6,263 nt of DNA from an uncultured Paracoccaceae bacterium (GTDB lineage Bacteria; Pseudomonadota; Alphaproteobacteria; Rhodobacterales; Rhodobacteraceae): contig CAKZNY010000362.1 of NCBI GenBank assembly GCA_937132145.1, positions 1 to 6,263 of the forward strand. The letters are read 5' to 3'. The notes beneath the pieces are model-generated. The model was not told the DNA's origin and ran no database searches. It was given only the letters and a program-made list of their open reading frames with translations. This document shows positions 1 to 5,441 of the stretch, in pieces; position 1 is the stretch's first letter, and each line of letters opens with the position of its first letter. Both the position numbers and the translations under genes were made by a program.

Positions 1-570
1 CGTTCCAATAATCACGTCCGCCAGATAATGCGCATCCACGGCCATGCGGCTGTATCCAGCGAGGACGGCGAAGGGGAGCAGGACATACTTTGTACGTGGC
101 GCCAGTAGGATAATCGCCACTGCAAAAGCAAAAGCGGTGGTTGTGTGGCCTGATGGCCAGCTCGCATAACTCGACTGAAATACAAATGGATCAAACCCGA
201 ACGGGCCTTCAGTTTCAAACAGATAGGGGCGCGCACGACCAACGATGCCTTTAGCGATCATCGTGAAGATACCGGTCAGGGCGACGGCGGCAAATATAAA
301 CACGCTTTGCCGGGCCAGAAGCCCCCAGCGCAGGTTTTCAGGGTTCAGGCGAGCGAGGGCTGATGAAACCACCCACATTCCGATCAAGACGACGGCCATC
401 CAGCCGGAACTACCCAAATCGGTAATCGTCAGCCAGATATCGCGCGTGGCTTTATCGGTGGTGTGGGTCAGGTAATACACCCGTTCGTCCAGCACAAAAA
501 AGCTGAATATCGACAGGGCGAAACCTAGCAAGCCATAAGCTGCCAGAGCGGATTTAGATTGGTGTTTCAT
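1..570 (-). CDS. PAP2-family membrane phosphatase, 3' end outside window
   Basis: The frame is open from an ATG at 570 to the window edge, giving 190 residues with no stop. All three signature motifs of the PAP2 (type 2 phosphatidic acid phosphatase) superfamily are visible: K107-x6-R114-P115 (KGIVGRARP), P139-S-G-H142 (WPSGHTTT), and S174-R175-x5-H181-x3-D185 (SRMAVDAHYLADV). H142 and H181 correspond to the family's catalytic histidines. Hydrophobic stretches near residues 9-27, 57-70, 90-106, 144-157 and 163-172 suggest a multi-pass inner-membrane protein with the active site facing the periplasm. Known substrates in the family are lipid phosphates such as phosphatidate, undecaprenyl pyrophosphate or PGP; the sequence does not say which. 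The gene begins only 10 bases after the U-tract of the rplI terminator, with at best a weak GGGA ribosome site, so expression may depend on read-through or on a promoter inside the end of rplI. The stop and any C-terminal helix are not seen. Confidence 0.93.
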   Translation of the reverse strand, partial: MKHQSKSALAAYGLLGFALSIFSFFVLDERVYYLTHTTDKATRDIWLTITDLGSSGWMAVVLIGMWVVSSALARLNPENLRWGLLARQSVFIFAAVALTGIFTMIAKGIVGRARPYLFETEGPFGFDPFVFQSSYASWPSGHTTTAFAFAVAIILLAPRTKYVLLPFAVLAGYSRMAVDAHYLADVIIGT

Positions 571-579
571 GCATATCCC

Positions 580-615
580 AAAAGAAAAGGCCGCGTACAA
601 TTTGCACGCGACCTT
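580..615 (-). terminator. Intrinsic terminator of the rpsF-rpsR-rplI operon
   Basis: Read on the minus strand, a 10-bp stem (606-615 with 587-596, one G-U pair) closes a 9-base loop (597-605) and is followed by TTTTCTTTT (580-588). It lies 25 bases after the rplI stop and just before the PAP2 start, so it most likely ends the ribosomal-protein transcript. Confidence 0.88.
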
Positions 616-640
616 AAATAATTCAAGTCAGTTTCAGAGC

Positions 641-1279
641 TTACGCTTCCGGCTGATCTTCCTCGTCCGAGGATTCTTCAGCAGGCTTATCGTCAGAGCG
701 AACCAGATCATCGTCGTCGGCAGCGGCAGCGCCGATGTCGTCGAACAATTCAGCGATCTCGAATTCAGCGTCGGCTTCAGCAGCAGCAGCCAGATCCGCA
801 ATGGAATCACCTGTTGCCTGAAGTTCAGCTTCTTCAACCGAACGAGCAACGTTAACAGTGATCGTTGCGGAAACTTCAGGGTGAAGAACAACGATCATTT
901 CGTGCAGACCCAAATCTTTGATTGGTCTGGCCAGAACGATCTGTTTCTTGTCGATTGTGAAACCGTCCGCCGTAGCAGCTTCGGATGCATCACGGCCCGT
1001 TACGGAACCATAAAGCGAACCAGCGTCGGAGGCAGAGCGAATCACGACGAACACCTGTCCATCAAGTTTAGCAGCCATTGCTTCGGCTTCACCTTTGGTT
1101 TCAAGGTTGGTTGCTTCCAGCTGCACACGCTGTGCTTCAAACGACGCCAGATTGGCTTTGGTCGCACGAAGCGCCTTGCCCTGTGGCATCAGGAAGTTGC
1201 GTGCGAAACCGTTTTTAACGGAAACAATATCGCCCATTTGGCCCAGTTTGGCCACGCGTTCAAGAAGAACTACTTTCAT
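641..1279 (-). CDS. rplI: Large-subunit ribosomal protein bL9 with acidic C-terminal tail
   Basis: The product is ribosomal protein L9 of the 50S subunit, which binds 23S rRNA near the base of the L1 stalk. The 212-residue protein opens with the conserved N-terminal rRNA-binding domain ([17 protein letters not shown], then [16 protein letters not shown] at residues 21-36). The connecting helix follows (about 40-75), and then the C-terminal domain to about residue 150. A typical L9 stops near 150. Here about 60 extra residues follow, rich in Asp, Glu and Ala ([15 protein letters not shown] near 167-181), a tail I associate with Rhodobacterales L9. The ATG at 1279 is preceded by AAGGAG at good spacing and lies 11 bases after the rpsR stop, so the two are probably co-transcribed and translationally coupled. 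An open 283-codon frame on the opposite strand is a composition shadow. Confidence 0.98.
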   Translation of the reverse strand: MKVVLLERVAKLGQMGDIVSVKNGFARNFLMPQGKALRATKANLASFEAQRVQLEATNLETKGEAEAMAAKLDGQVFVVIRSASDAGSLYGSVTGRDASEAATADGFTIDKKQIVLARPIKDLGLHEMIVVLHPEVSATITVNVARSVEEAELQATGDSIADLAAAAEADAEFEIAELFDDIGAAAADDDDLVRSDDKPAEESSDEEDQPEA

Positions 1280-1290
1280 GGTCTTTCTCC

Positions 1291-1518
1291 TTACTTAACA
1301 GCGTATGGCAGAAGCGCGAGGAAGCGGGCGCGTTTGATGGCTTTAGCCAGTTCACGCTGCTTTTTCGCCGACACTGCGGTGATACGGGATGGAACGATCT
1401 TGCCGCGCTCGGATATGTAGCGCTGTAGCAATTTCACGTCTTTATAGTCGATTTTCGGTGCATTATCGCCCGAGAAAGGACATGTCTTGCGACGGCGGAA
1501 AAATGGTTTGTTTGCCAT
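1291..1518 (-). CDS. rpsR: Small-subunit ribosomal protein bS18
   Basis: The product is S18 of the 30S platform, which pairs with S6 when binding 16S rRNA. The 75-residue protein has the usual family length and carries the conserved blocks [10 protein letters not shown] (8-17), [19 protein letters not shown] (23-41) and [20 protein letters not shown] (43-62). It ends in the typical [10 protein letters not shown] segment. The ATG at 1518 has AAGGA about 10 bases upstream. The gene sits 16 bases after rpsF and 11 before rplI, the standard bacterial order, and S6 and S18 are made next to each other as a complex. Confidence 0.99.
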   Translation of the reverse strand: MANKPFFRRRKTCPFSGDNAPKIDYKDVKLLQRYISERGKIVPSRITAVSAKKQRELAKAIKRARFLALLPYAVK

Positions 1519-1534
1519 TGTTTAGGGTCCTTTC

Positions 1535-1897
1535 TTAATCGCGGCGCGGACGGCGTGGACGCTCGTCGCGGCTGTTTTTGGCAATAACGACGGCCGATGG
1601 GCCTTCTTCATGCACGTCAACTCTGATGGTCATAACGCGCATCACGTCTTCGTGCAGGCGCATAAGACGTTCCATTTCCTGAACGGCATCGCTAGGTGCG
1701 TCAGACTTAAGGAAAGCGTAATGCCCCTTGCGGTTTTTGTTAACTTTGTAGGCCATCGTTTTGAGGCCCCAGTATTCCGTATCAATGACTTTACCGCCAT
1801 TGTCGGAAAGGATAGCGCCGAAATGCTCGATAAGGCCTTCGGCTTGCGCGTTGGACAAGTCCTGACGCGAAATAAATACGTGCTCGTAGAGCGCCAT
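1535..1897 (-). CDS. rpsF: Small-subunit ribosomal protein bS6
   Basis: The product is S6 of the 30S subunit, which binds as a heterodimer with S18. I place the start at the ATG at 1897 (120 residues, MALYEHVFISRQDL...). AGGTGA lies 5 bases upstream of it, and family members begin at this point. A GTG three codons earlier (1906) is in frame but has no visible ribosome site. Conserved features are YEHVFI at the start, the GLKTMAYKVNKNRKGHYAFL block near the middle (about residues 44-63) and the late MRLHEDVMRVMTIR segment. The protein ends in a basic Arg-Pro tail (DERPRRPRRD). It is the first gene of the three-gene operon and has a candidate promoter and structured leader upstream. Confidence 0.98.
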   Translation of the reverse strand: MALYEHVFISRQDLSNAQAEGLIEHFGAILSDNGGKVIDTEYWGLKTMAYKVNKNRKGHYAFLKSDAPSDAVQEMERLMRLHEDVMRVMTIRVDVHEEGPSAVVIAKNSRDERPRRPRRD

Positions 1898-1991
1898 ATT
1901 AGTCACCTATATTTAGACGTGCTTCAAAATGCGGGAGATAACCCTCCGACCCCGCATACGAGAGGCCACGTGTGAATGGTTCTCGGAGGAA
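1898..1991 (-). promoter_or_regulatory. Structured rpsF mRNA leader, candidate S6:S18 autoregulatory site
   Basis: From the predicted start of transcription near 1991 to the rpsF ATG there are about 94 bases that can fold in several ways. I see a perfect 7-bp stem 1951-1957/1929-1935 with a 15-base loop. I also see a 5-bp stem 1981-1985/1959-1963 with a further 3-bp helix inside (CCA/TGG). A third pairing, 1983-1989 with 1943-1949 (CCTCCGA/TCGGAGG, perfect 7 bp), would use bases in the loop of the first stem and the arm of the second. Many bacteria have an rpsF leader bound by the S6:S18 complex through a CCG-containing structure. CCG is present here twice, but I cannot confirm a match to that consensus by eye. 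Confidence 0.45.
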
Positions 1992-1997
1992 TGGGGC

Positions 1998-2025
1998 CTT
2001 ATACGCTTGTGGCGGAGGGATACAA
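1998..2025 (-). promoter_or_regulatory. Candidate sigma70-type promoter for rpsF-rpsR-rplI
   Basis: On the minus strand TTGTAT (2020-2025) and TATAAG (1998-2003) are separated by 16 bases. The -10 box matches 5 of 6 consensus bases and the -35 box keeps the important TTG. It would start transcription near 1991, giving a leader of about 94 bases. This is a by-eye call. Confidence 0.5.
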
Positions 2026-2039
2026 GGGGGCAGCCCCTT
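2024..2039. other. Small GC-rich hairpin in the rpsF/fabD intergenic region
   Basis: AAGGGG (2024-2029) pairs with CCCCTT (2034-2039) around a 4-base loop, followed on the plus strand by T-rich TTTGTTATTT. It overlaps the proposed rpsF -35 box. It resembles a short terminator on the plus strand, but no plus-strand gene lies upstream, so its role is unknown. The remainder of 2040-2102 shows nothing I can name. Confidence 0.3.
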
Positions 2040-2102
2040 TGTTATTTGGTGCAAGCGATGGTGTTTTTATGGCGCTGAGTTGGAATGATTATCTTAATCC
2101 GG

Positions 2103-2130
2103 TTGTCACGACGATAGTGTCGATTTAAAA
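2103..2130 (+). promoter_or_regulatory. Weak candidate promoter for fabD
   Basis: TTGTCA (2103-2108) is followed after 16 bases by TTAAAA (2125-2130). The -35 is good and the -10 is poor. It lies about 30 bases before the fabD start, so the leader would be short. fabD is divergent from rpsF and needs a promoter somewhere in 1900-2150, and this is the best pair I found. Confidence 0.25.
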
Positions 2131-2157
2131 CGGAATAAATCAGCAAACGAGGGTCAC

Positions 2158-3075
2158 ATGACAAAAGCATTCGTATTTCCCGGACAAGGGGCACAGGCTA
2201 TCGGGATGGGAAAGGCGTTTGCCGACGCATACCCTGCCGCCAAAGCGGTATTTGACGAGGTAGATGAGGCCTTGGGGCAAAATCTTTCCGCACTGATATG
2301 GGAGGGGGATATTGCAGACCTGACCCTGACCGAAAACGCCCAGCCTGCGTTGATGGCGACATCTATGGCGGCGATGGCTGCGTTGAATGCCGAAGGAGTG
2401 CAGGTGACGGATGCCGCTTTTGTGGCGGGGCATTCGCTGGGCGAATATTCGGCGTTATGTGCGACAGGTGTGCTATCGCTGGCCGATACGGCGCGATTGT
2501 TGAAAATACGCGGTCAGGCGATGCAAGCGGCGGTTCCGGTGGGAATCGGTGCGATGGCCGCATTGCTGGGGCTGGATTTCGCAGGCGCACAGGCGGTGGC
2601 TGAAGCGGCCGCGCAGGGCGAGGTTTGTCAGGCCGCAAACGATAACGATCCGGGGCAGGTGGTTGTTTCCGGCCATAAAGCCGCCGTTGAACGCGCGACA
2701 GTGCTGGCCAAAGAGGCGGGCGCCAAACGGGCGATAATCCTGCCGGTAAGCGCCCCGTTCCATTGTTCCTTGATGGAGCCGGCGGCGAAAGTTATGGAAG
2801 CCGCTCTTAAAGAGGTAACCTTCAACGTCCCGAGCGTTCCCATCGTTGTTAACGTAACGGCCGAGGCTTGCTCGGACCCCGACCAGTTGCGAGCACACTT
2901 GGTGGCCCAAGTCACAGGTTCCGTCCGTTGGCGCGAGTCAGTGTTGTATATGGGCGCACAAGGCGTCACCGAAATCTGGGAAATCGGCGCAGGCAAAGCG
3001 CTTTCCGGCATGATCCGCCGGATTAATCGTGAAATTACATGCAAGGCCATCAACGGCCCAAGCGATGTGACGTAA
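2158..3075 (+). CDS. fabD: Malonyl-CoA:ACP transacylase
   Basis: FabD moves the malonyl group from malonyl-CoA to the phosphopantetheine arm of acyl carrier protein, supplying the extender unit for type II fatty-acid synthesis in the cytoplasm. The 305-residue product is close to the usual length. Visible family features are the N-terminal oxyanion-hole motif GQGAQ (9-13), the nucleophile elbow GHSLGEYSA (91-99) with catalytic Ser93, and Arg118, which binds the malonyl carboxylate. SAPFHCSLM carries catalytic His202, and a late GAGK segment (277-280) stands where GPGK is common. The ATG at 2158 has GAGGG a short distance upstream. fabG follows after a 78-base gap filled almost entirely by a palindromic repeat pair, and acpP, the acceptor of the reaction, lies further downstream, so the genes serve one pathway. 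Confidence 0.98.
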   Translation: MTKAFVFPGQGAQAIGMGKAFADAYPAAKAVFDEVDEALGQNLSALIWEGDIADLTLTENAQPALMATSMAAMAALNAEGVQVTDAAFVAGHSLGEYSALCATGVLSLADTARLLKIRGQAMQAAVPVGIGAMAALLGLDFAGAQAVAEAAAQGEVCQAANDNDPGQVVVSGHKAAVERATVLAKEAGAKRAIILPVSAPFHCSLMEPAAKVMEAALKEVTFNVPSVPIVVNVTAEACSDPDQLRAHLVAQVTGSVRWRESVLYMGAQGVTEIWEIGAGKALSGMIRRINREITCKAINGPSDVT

Positions 3076-3076
3076 T

Positions 3077-3141
3077 GTAGGGTGCGTGGTTTCCACGCAC
3101 CATTTGACGAAATAACGGTGCGTGGAAACCACGCACCCTAC
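3077..3141. repeat. Inverted pair of REP-like palindromes (BIME-like)
   Basis: Two 25-base units, 3077-3101 and 3117-3141, are perfect reverse complements of each other across a 15-base spacer. Each unit is itself a hairpin: GGTGCGTGG, a TTT (or AAA) loop, then CCACGCACC. Each carries a GTAG tetranucleotide at its outer edge. A GTAG (or similar) head beside an imperfect or perfect stem-loop is the hallmark of REP elements mobilised by RAYT (TnpA-REP) transposases, and pairs in opposite orientation are known as BIMEs. No RAYT gene is in this window. The element starts one base after the fabD stop and ends directly against the GGGAGA ribosome site of fabG (3142-3147). In mRNA it can form either two 9-bp hairpins or one 25-bp hairpin. 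Confidence 0.88.
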
Positions 3142-3153
3142 GGGAGAATAATA

Positions 3154-3891
3154 ATGTTTGATCTTACAGGCAAAACGGCCCTCGTTACAGGCGCATCAGG
3201 GGGCATCGGCGGCGCAATCGCCCGTAGCCTTCATGCACAAGGTGCAACCGTGACGCTTTCTGGCACACGCATCGACCCGCTCAACGCGCTGGCAGCGGAG
3301 CTGGGTGAACGCGCGCATGTGGTGACTTGTAACCTTGGCGACCGCGACGCCGTAGCCGCCTTGCCAAAGGCTGCAATCGAGGCGATGGGCGGGCTGGACA
3401 TTCTGGTGAATAACGCCGGTGTGACCAAGGACAACCTGTTCATGCGCATGAAAGACGAGGAATGGGACACGGTGCTGGACATCAACCTTACCTCGACCAT
3501 GATCCTGATGCGCGCCGTTATGCGCCCGATGATGAAAGCGCGCTGGGGGCGGATTATCAACATCTCGAGCATCGTTGGCGTGACCGGAAATCCGGGGCAA
3601 GCAAATTACGCGGCCTCCAAGGCTGGGGTGATCGCCATGGGTAAATCCGTGGCTCACGAGGTTGCCAGTCGTGGCATCACCGTCAACGCCATCGCGCCCG
3701 GTTTTATCACCACCGCTATGACCGACAAACTGACTGATGACCAAAAGACCAAGCTGCTGACCGGCGTTCCAATTGGTCGCATGGGCACGGCAGATGAAAT
3801 CGCGGCGGCAGCGGTTTATCTTGCCTCAAGCGAAGCGGCATATGTTACCGGCCAGACCTTGCATGTGAACGGTGGTATGGCCATGTTCTGA
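3154..3891 (+). CDS. fabG: 3-oxoacyl-[ACP] reductase (NADPH-dependent SDR)
   Basis: FabG reduces 3-oxoacyl-ACP to 3-hydroxyacyl-ACP with NADPH in each elongation cycle. The 245-residue length is normal for the classical short-chain dehydrogenase fold. The cofactor-binding glycine motif TGASGGIG lies at 12-19 and the NNAG motif at 86-89. The catalytic tetrad is Asn111, Ser139, Tyr152 and Lys156 (YAASK), and the APGFI segment is at 181-185. I choose the ATG at 3154 (MFDLTGKTALVTG) because GGGAGA lies 6 bases upstream and homologs start here. The frame stays open upstream to 3082, but that extension runs through the REP-like repeat. The position between fabD and acpP identifies it as the fatty-acid cycle enzyme rather than another SDR. 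Confidence 0.97.
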   Translation: MFDLTGKTALVTGASGGIGGAIARSLHAQGATVTLSGTRIDPLNALAAELGERAHVVTCNLGDRDAVAALPKAAIEAMGGLDILVNNAGVTKDNLFMRMKDEEWDTVLDINLTSTMILMRAVMRPMMKARWGRIINISSIVGVTGNPGQANYAASKAGVIAMGKSVAHEVASRGITVNAIAPGFITTAMTDKLTDDQKTKLLTGVPIGRMGTADEIAAAAVYLASSEAAYVTGQTLHVNGGMAMF

Positions 3892-3915
3892 ACACACTGG
3901 TCTGGCATAAAACAT

Positions 3916-3943
3916 TTGCCAAACGGTTCGAGTGTGCTATAGC
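3916..3943 (+). promoter_or_regulatory. Likely acpP promoter with extended -10
   Basis: TTGCCA (3916-3921), a 16-base spacer, then TATAGC (3938-3943), preceded by TGC, which gives an extended -10. Transcription would start near 3950 and give a leader of about 130 bases. A separate promoter suits acpP, whose product is needed in far greater amounts than FabD or FabG. Confidence 0.5.
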
Positions 3944-3974
3944 GCGGCTCGAGTGATTACCGAAGGCCATGCCT

Positions 3975-4011
3975 GCGGCGCTCTTGCCGTAGCGGCAACC
4001 CGAAGCGCCGC
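3975..4011 (+). promoter_or_regulatory. Strong stem-loop in the acpP leader
   Basis: Outer arms GCGGCGCT (3975-3982) and AGCGCCGC (4004-4011) pair perfectly over 8 bp. Inside, TTGCCG (3984-3989) and CGGCAA (3993-3998) pair perfectly over 6 bp around a TAG loop, with an asymmetric internal loop (1 base against 5). There is no U-tract, so it is not an intrinsic terminator. It lies about 70 bases before the acpP start. An mRNA-stabilising or regulatory role is possible but unproven. A 7-codon frame (ATG at 3969, MPAALLP) stops in the loop; its ribosome site is too close to be convincing. Confidence 0.5.
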
Positions 4012-4079
4012 CCGTGAAGGCAGCAGGACAAAAACAAGTTATGGCCAACAATGGTCGAGATAAAACCGAGGATAAAAAC

Positions 4080-4313
4080 ATGAGCGATATCGCAACACGC
4101 GTTAAGAAAATTGTTGTTGAGCACCTAAGCGTAGACGAAGCAAAAGTAACTGAAACAGCTTCGTTCATCGATGATCTGGGCGCAGACAGCCTTGACACAG
4201 TTGAGTTGGTAATGGCTTTTGAAGAAGAGTTCGGCATCGAAATTCCTGACGAAGCAGCAGAGACAATCCAGTCCTTCGGCGACGCAGTTAAGTTCATCAC
4301 TGAAAACTCCTAG
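4080..4313 (+). CDS. acpP: Acyl carrier protein
   Basis: ACP is the small acidic carrier that holds growing acyl chains as thioesters during fatty-acid synthesis and hands them to lipid and lipid A enzymes. The 77-residue product matches the family length. The phosphopantetheine attachment motif is D36-S37-L38-D39 ([20 protein letters not shown]), with Ser37 as the modified residue, followed by the acidic helix that docks partner enzymes. The ATG at 4080 has GAGGA 7 bases upstream. In-frame upstream starts (GTG at 4014, ATG at 4041) lack ribosome sites and would add non-homologous residues. It is both the substrate carrier for the upstream FabD and FabG and probably the most highly expressed plus-strand gene here, with its own promoter and terminator. 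Confidence 0.99.
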   Translation: MSDIATRVKKIVVEHLSVDEAKVTETASFIDDLGADSLDTVELVMAFEEEFGIEIPDEAAETIQSFGDAVKFITENS

Positions 4314-4337
4314 GTTTTTCACTGATAGAAATTCGGC

Positions 4338-4365
4338 AAACGGCGTCCCAAGGGGCGCCGTTTTT
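4338..4365 (+). terminator. Intrinsic terminator of acpP
   Basis: The stem AAACGGCGTCCC (4338-4349) pairs with GGGGCGCCGTTT (4352-4363) with one G-U pair. The innermost pair or two must stay open to form a loop around AA. A run of five T (4361-4365) follows. It lies 25 bases after the acpP stop. Confidence 0.88.
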
Positions 4366-4381
4366 CGTTGGAGGGGATTGT

Positions 4382-4463
4382 ATGAATCGATTGGAAACCG
4401 AACGCCTGATTATGCGTCTGCCCGTCCGCGCGGATATTGATGATTTTTCTGTGCTGTGGGCCG
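4382..4463 (+). pseudogene. 5' fragment of a GNAT-family N-acetyltransferase, cut by the IS
   Basis: An ATG at 4382 with an excellent ribosome site (GGAGGGG, 5-base gap) opens a frame reading LETERLIMRLPVRADIDDFS and then VLWA. This is the characteristic N-terminus of RimJ/RimL-type GNAT acetyltransferases (ETERLxLRxP...), which transfer acetyl from acetyl-CoA to amines or protein N-termini. Only 27 native codons remain. At 4464 the IS begins and the frame stops 13 codons later (TGA at 4499-4501) inside the IS end. The acetyl-CoA-binding core is absent, so no enzyme can be made. The rest of the gene does not appear on the other side of the IS. The family call rests on a short stretch. Confidence 0.75.
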
Positions 4464-4490
4464 TGGACTTCGTTCCTGTTACAGGACAGT
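4464..4490. repeat. IS terminal inverted repeat, orfB side
   Basis: It matches the other end (5771-5797, reverse complemented) at 23 of 27 positions, with mismatches at positions 11, 18, 20 and 26. It contains a small palindrome CCTGTTACAGG. Confidence 0.9.
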
Positions 4491-4503
4491 TACACTATTG
4501 ACC

Positions 4504-5441
4504 CTATGCGGCCATTTTCCAAGTCATATTTTCGAATGCCTGTATTGGCGTTTGGTAACCGATGCCGGAATGACGGCGCTGGCGGTTGTAGAAGACCTCG
4601 ATGTATTCAAAGATTGCAGCCTTGGCCCGAGCGCGGGTTCTGAACCGCTGGCGGTGCACCAGTTCCTTTTTCAATGAAGCAAAGAAGCTCTCCATCGGCG
4701 CGTTATCCAGGCATTCGCCCTTGCGGCTCATGGATTGAGTGAGGTGCGCATTTCCAATCAATTCACGGTATTTTCCACCAGCGTATTGGCTGCCTCTGTC
4801 AGAATGGTGGATGAGCCCGGGAACCGGCCCTCTGCGCCCCAGAGCCATCTTCAGGGCTTCACAACAGAGTTCTGCGCGCATGTGATCCTCCATCGCCCAG
4901 CCCACGATCTCCCGCGTGGCCATATCTTTGATGCCAGCCAAGTAAAGCCAGCCTTCATCCGTGTCGATATAGGTAATATCCGCCAACTATTACCTGACAG
5001 ATGATTGGAACAATCATCGAGAGGGCAAACTGTGTTGGGCGTTTGGCAGTGAAACTTCTGTTCCAGCAGGTTTGGTGAAGGTTTCAGTTTATGATTGCTG
5101 TCGGTTGTAACCGGCTTTCTACGTCTGCGATAAAGCGGAGACACTTTGTTTTCCTTCATTATTCTGGCCACACGTCGTTCAGAGACGGTCACACCATCCG
5201 CGATCAAGTCTTGATGAATACGCTTGGACCCGTAGCACTTCTTACTGGCTTTGAAGAACGTCTTGATCTTTGGCAGTAACTCTTGATCTCGGCCATCGCG
5301 GTCAGTTTGACGCTGATCTCTGGCAGCCTGGCTGGCCGGAAAGCCGTAGAACCAGCTCCGGGATATCTCCAGAAGCCGACATAATGTGGAAACCGCATAT
5401 TGCGCTTTACGGGCAGTGACAAAAGTTCTCTTATTCGTCAT
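4504..5441 (-). pseudogene. IS3-family transposase OrfB, frameshifted
   Basis: OrfB supplies the catalytic integrase-like domain of the transposase. The first part (5441 down to about 5026, about 138 residues) holds the HTH_21-type region, including CYGSKRIHQDLIADGV and the RRRR patch near 105-108. The second part (4986 down to 4504, about 160 residues) holds the rve core. The first Asp is in LADITYID, the second in HHSDRGSQYAG and the Glu in NAPMESFF. Exactly 35 residues separate the second Asp from the Glu, which gives DD35E. The parts are in different frames. Removing 38 bases (4988-5025) would restore the expected NTVWLADITY junction and a protein of about 298 residues, the normal size. 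As it stands, translation from 5441 runs into wrong-frame sequence and stops at 4851, before the catalytic triad. Confidence 0.9.
4988..5025. other. 38-bp hairpin-containing insertion inside orfB
   Basis: The flanking bases join to give a continuous IS3 OrfB reading (NTVW then LADITY) only if these 38 bases are left out. The segment contains a perfect 8-bp palindrome, GATGATTG (5000-5007) and CAATCATC (5011-5018), around GAA. It introduces a frameshift (38 is not a multiple of 3) and an in-frame TAG just before the downstream part. The insert boundaries are inferred from the protein family, not from an intact copy. Confidence 0.65.

Noticed and set aside
569..1420. 283-codon plus-strand frame opposite rplI and rpsR
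   Set aside because: It lies antisense to two certain ribosomal-protein genes and crosses the operon terminator. The translation resembles no family and is explained by the codon composition of the opposite strand.
1898..1906. Upstream GTG start for rpsF
   Set aside because: It would add only three residues and lacks a ribosome site, and the AGGTGA is correctly spaced for the ATG at 1897.
2024..2039. Intrinsic terminator on the plus strand
   Set aside because: No plus-strand gene lies upstream and the T-run is interrupted, so I list it only as a hairpin.
2298..3053. Several plus- and minus-strand frames overlapping fabD
   Set aside because: They lie inside a complete fabD with all its catalytic motifs and show no recognisable domains.
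3077..3141. Possible CRISPR fragment or transcription terminator
   Set aside because: There are only two units, in opposite orientation, with no regular spacers, and no U-tract follows. The GTAG-headed palindromes fit a REP pair better.
3082..3153. N-terminal extension of fabG
   Set aside because: The extension is a translation of the REP-like repeat and the ribosome site. The ATG at 3154 has proper GGGAGA spacing and begins with the usual FabG N-terminus.
4014..4079. Longer acpP starting at GTG 4014 or ATG 4041
   Set aside because: Neither start has a ribosome site and the added residues are not part of ACP, whereas the ATG at 4080 gives the standard length with GAGGA upstream.
4735..5279. 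Plus-strand frames inside the IS
   Set aside because: They are antisense to orfB and have no recognisable domain; orfB explains this DNA.
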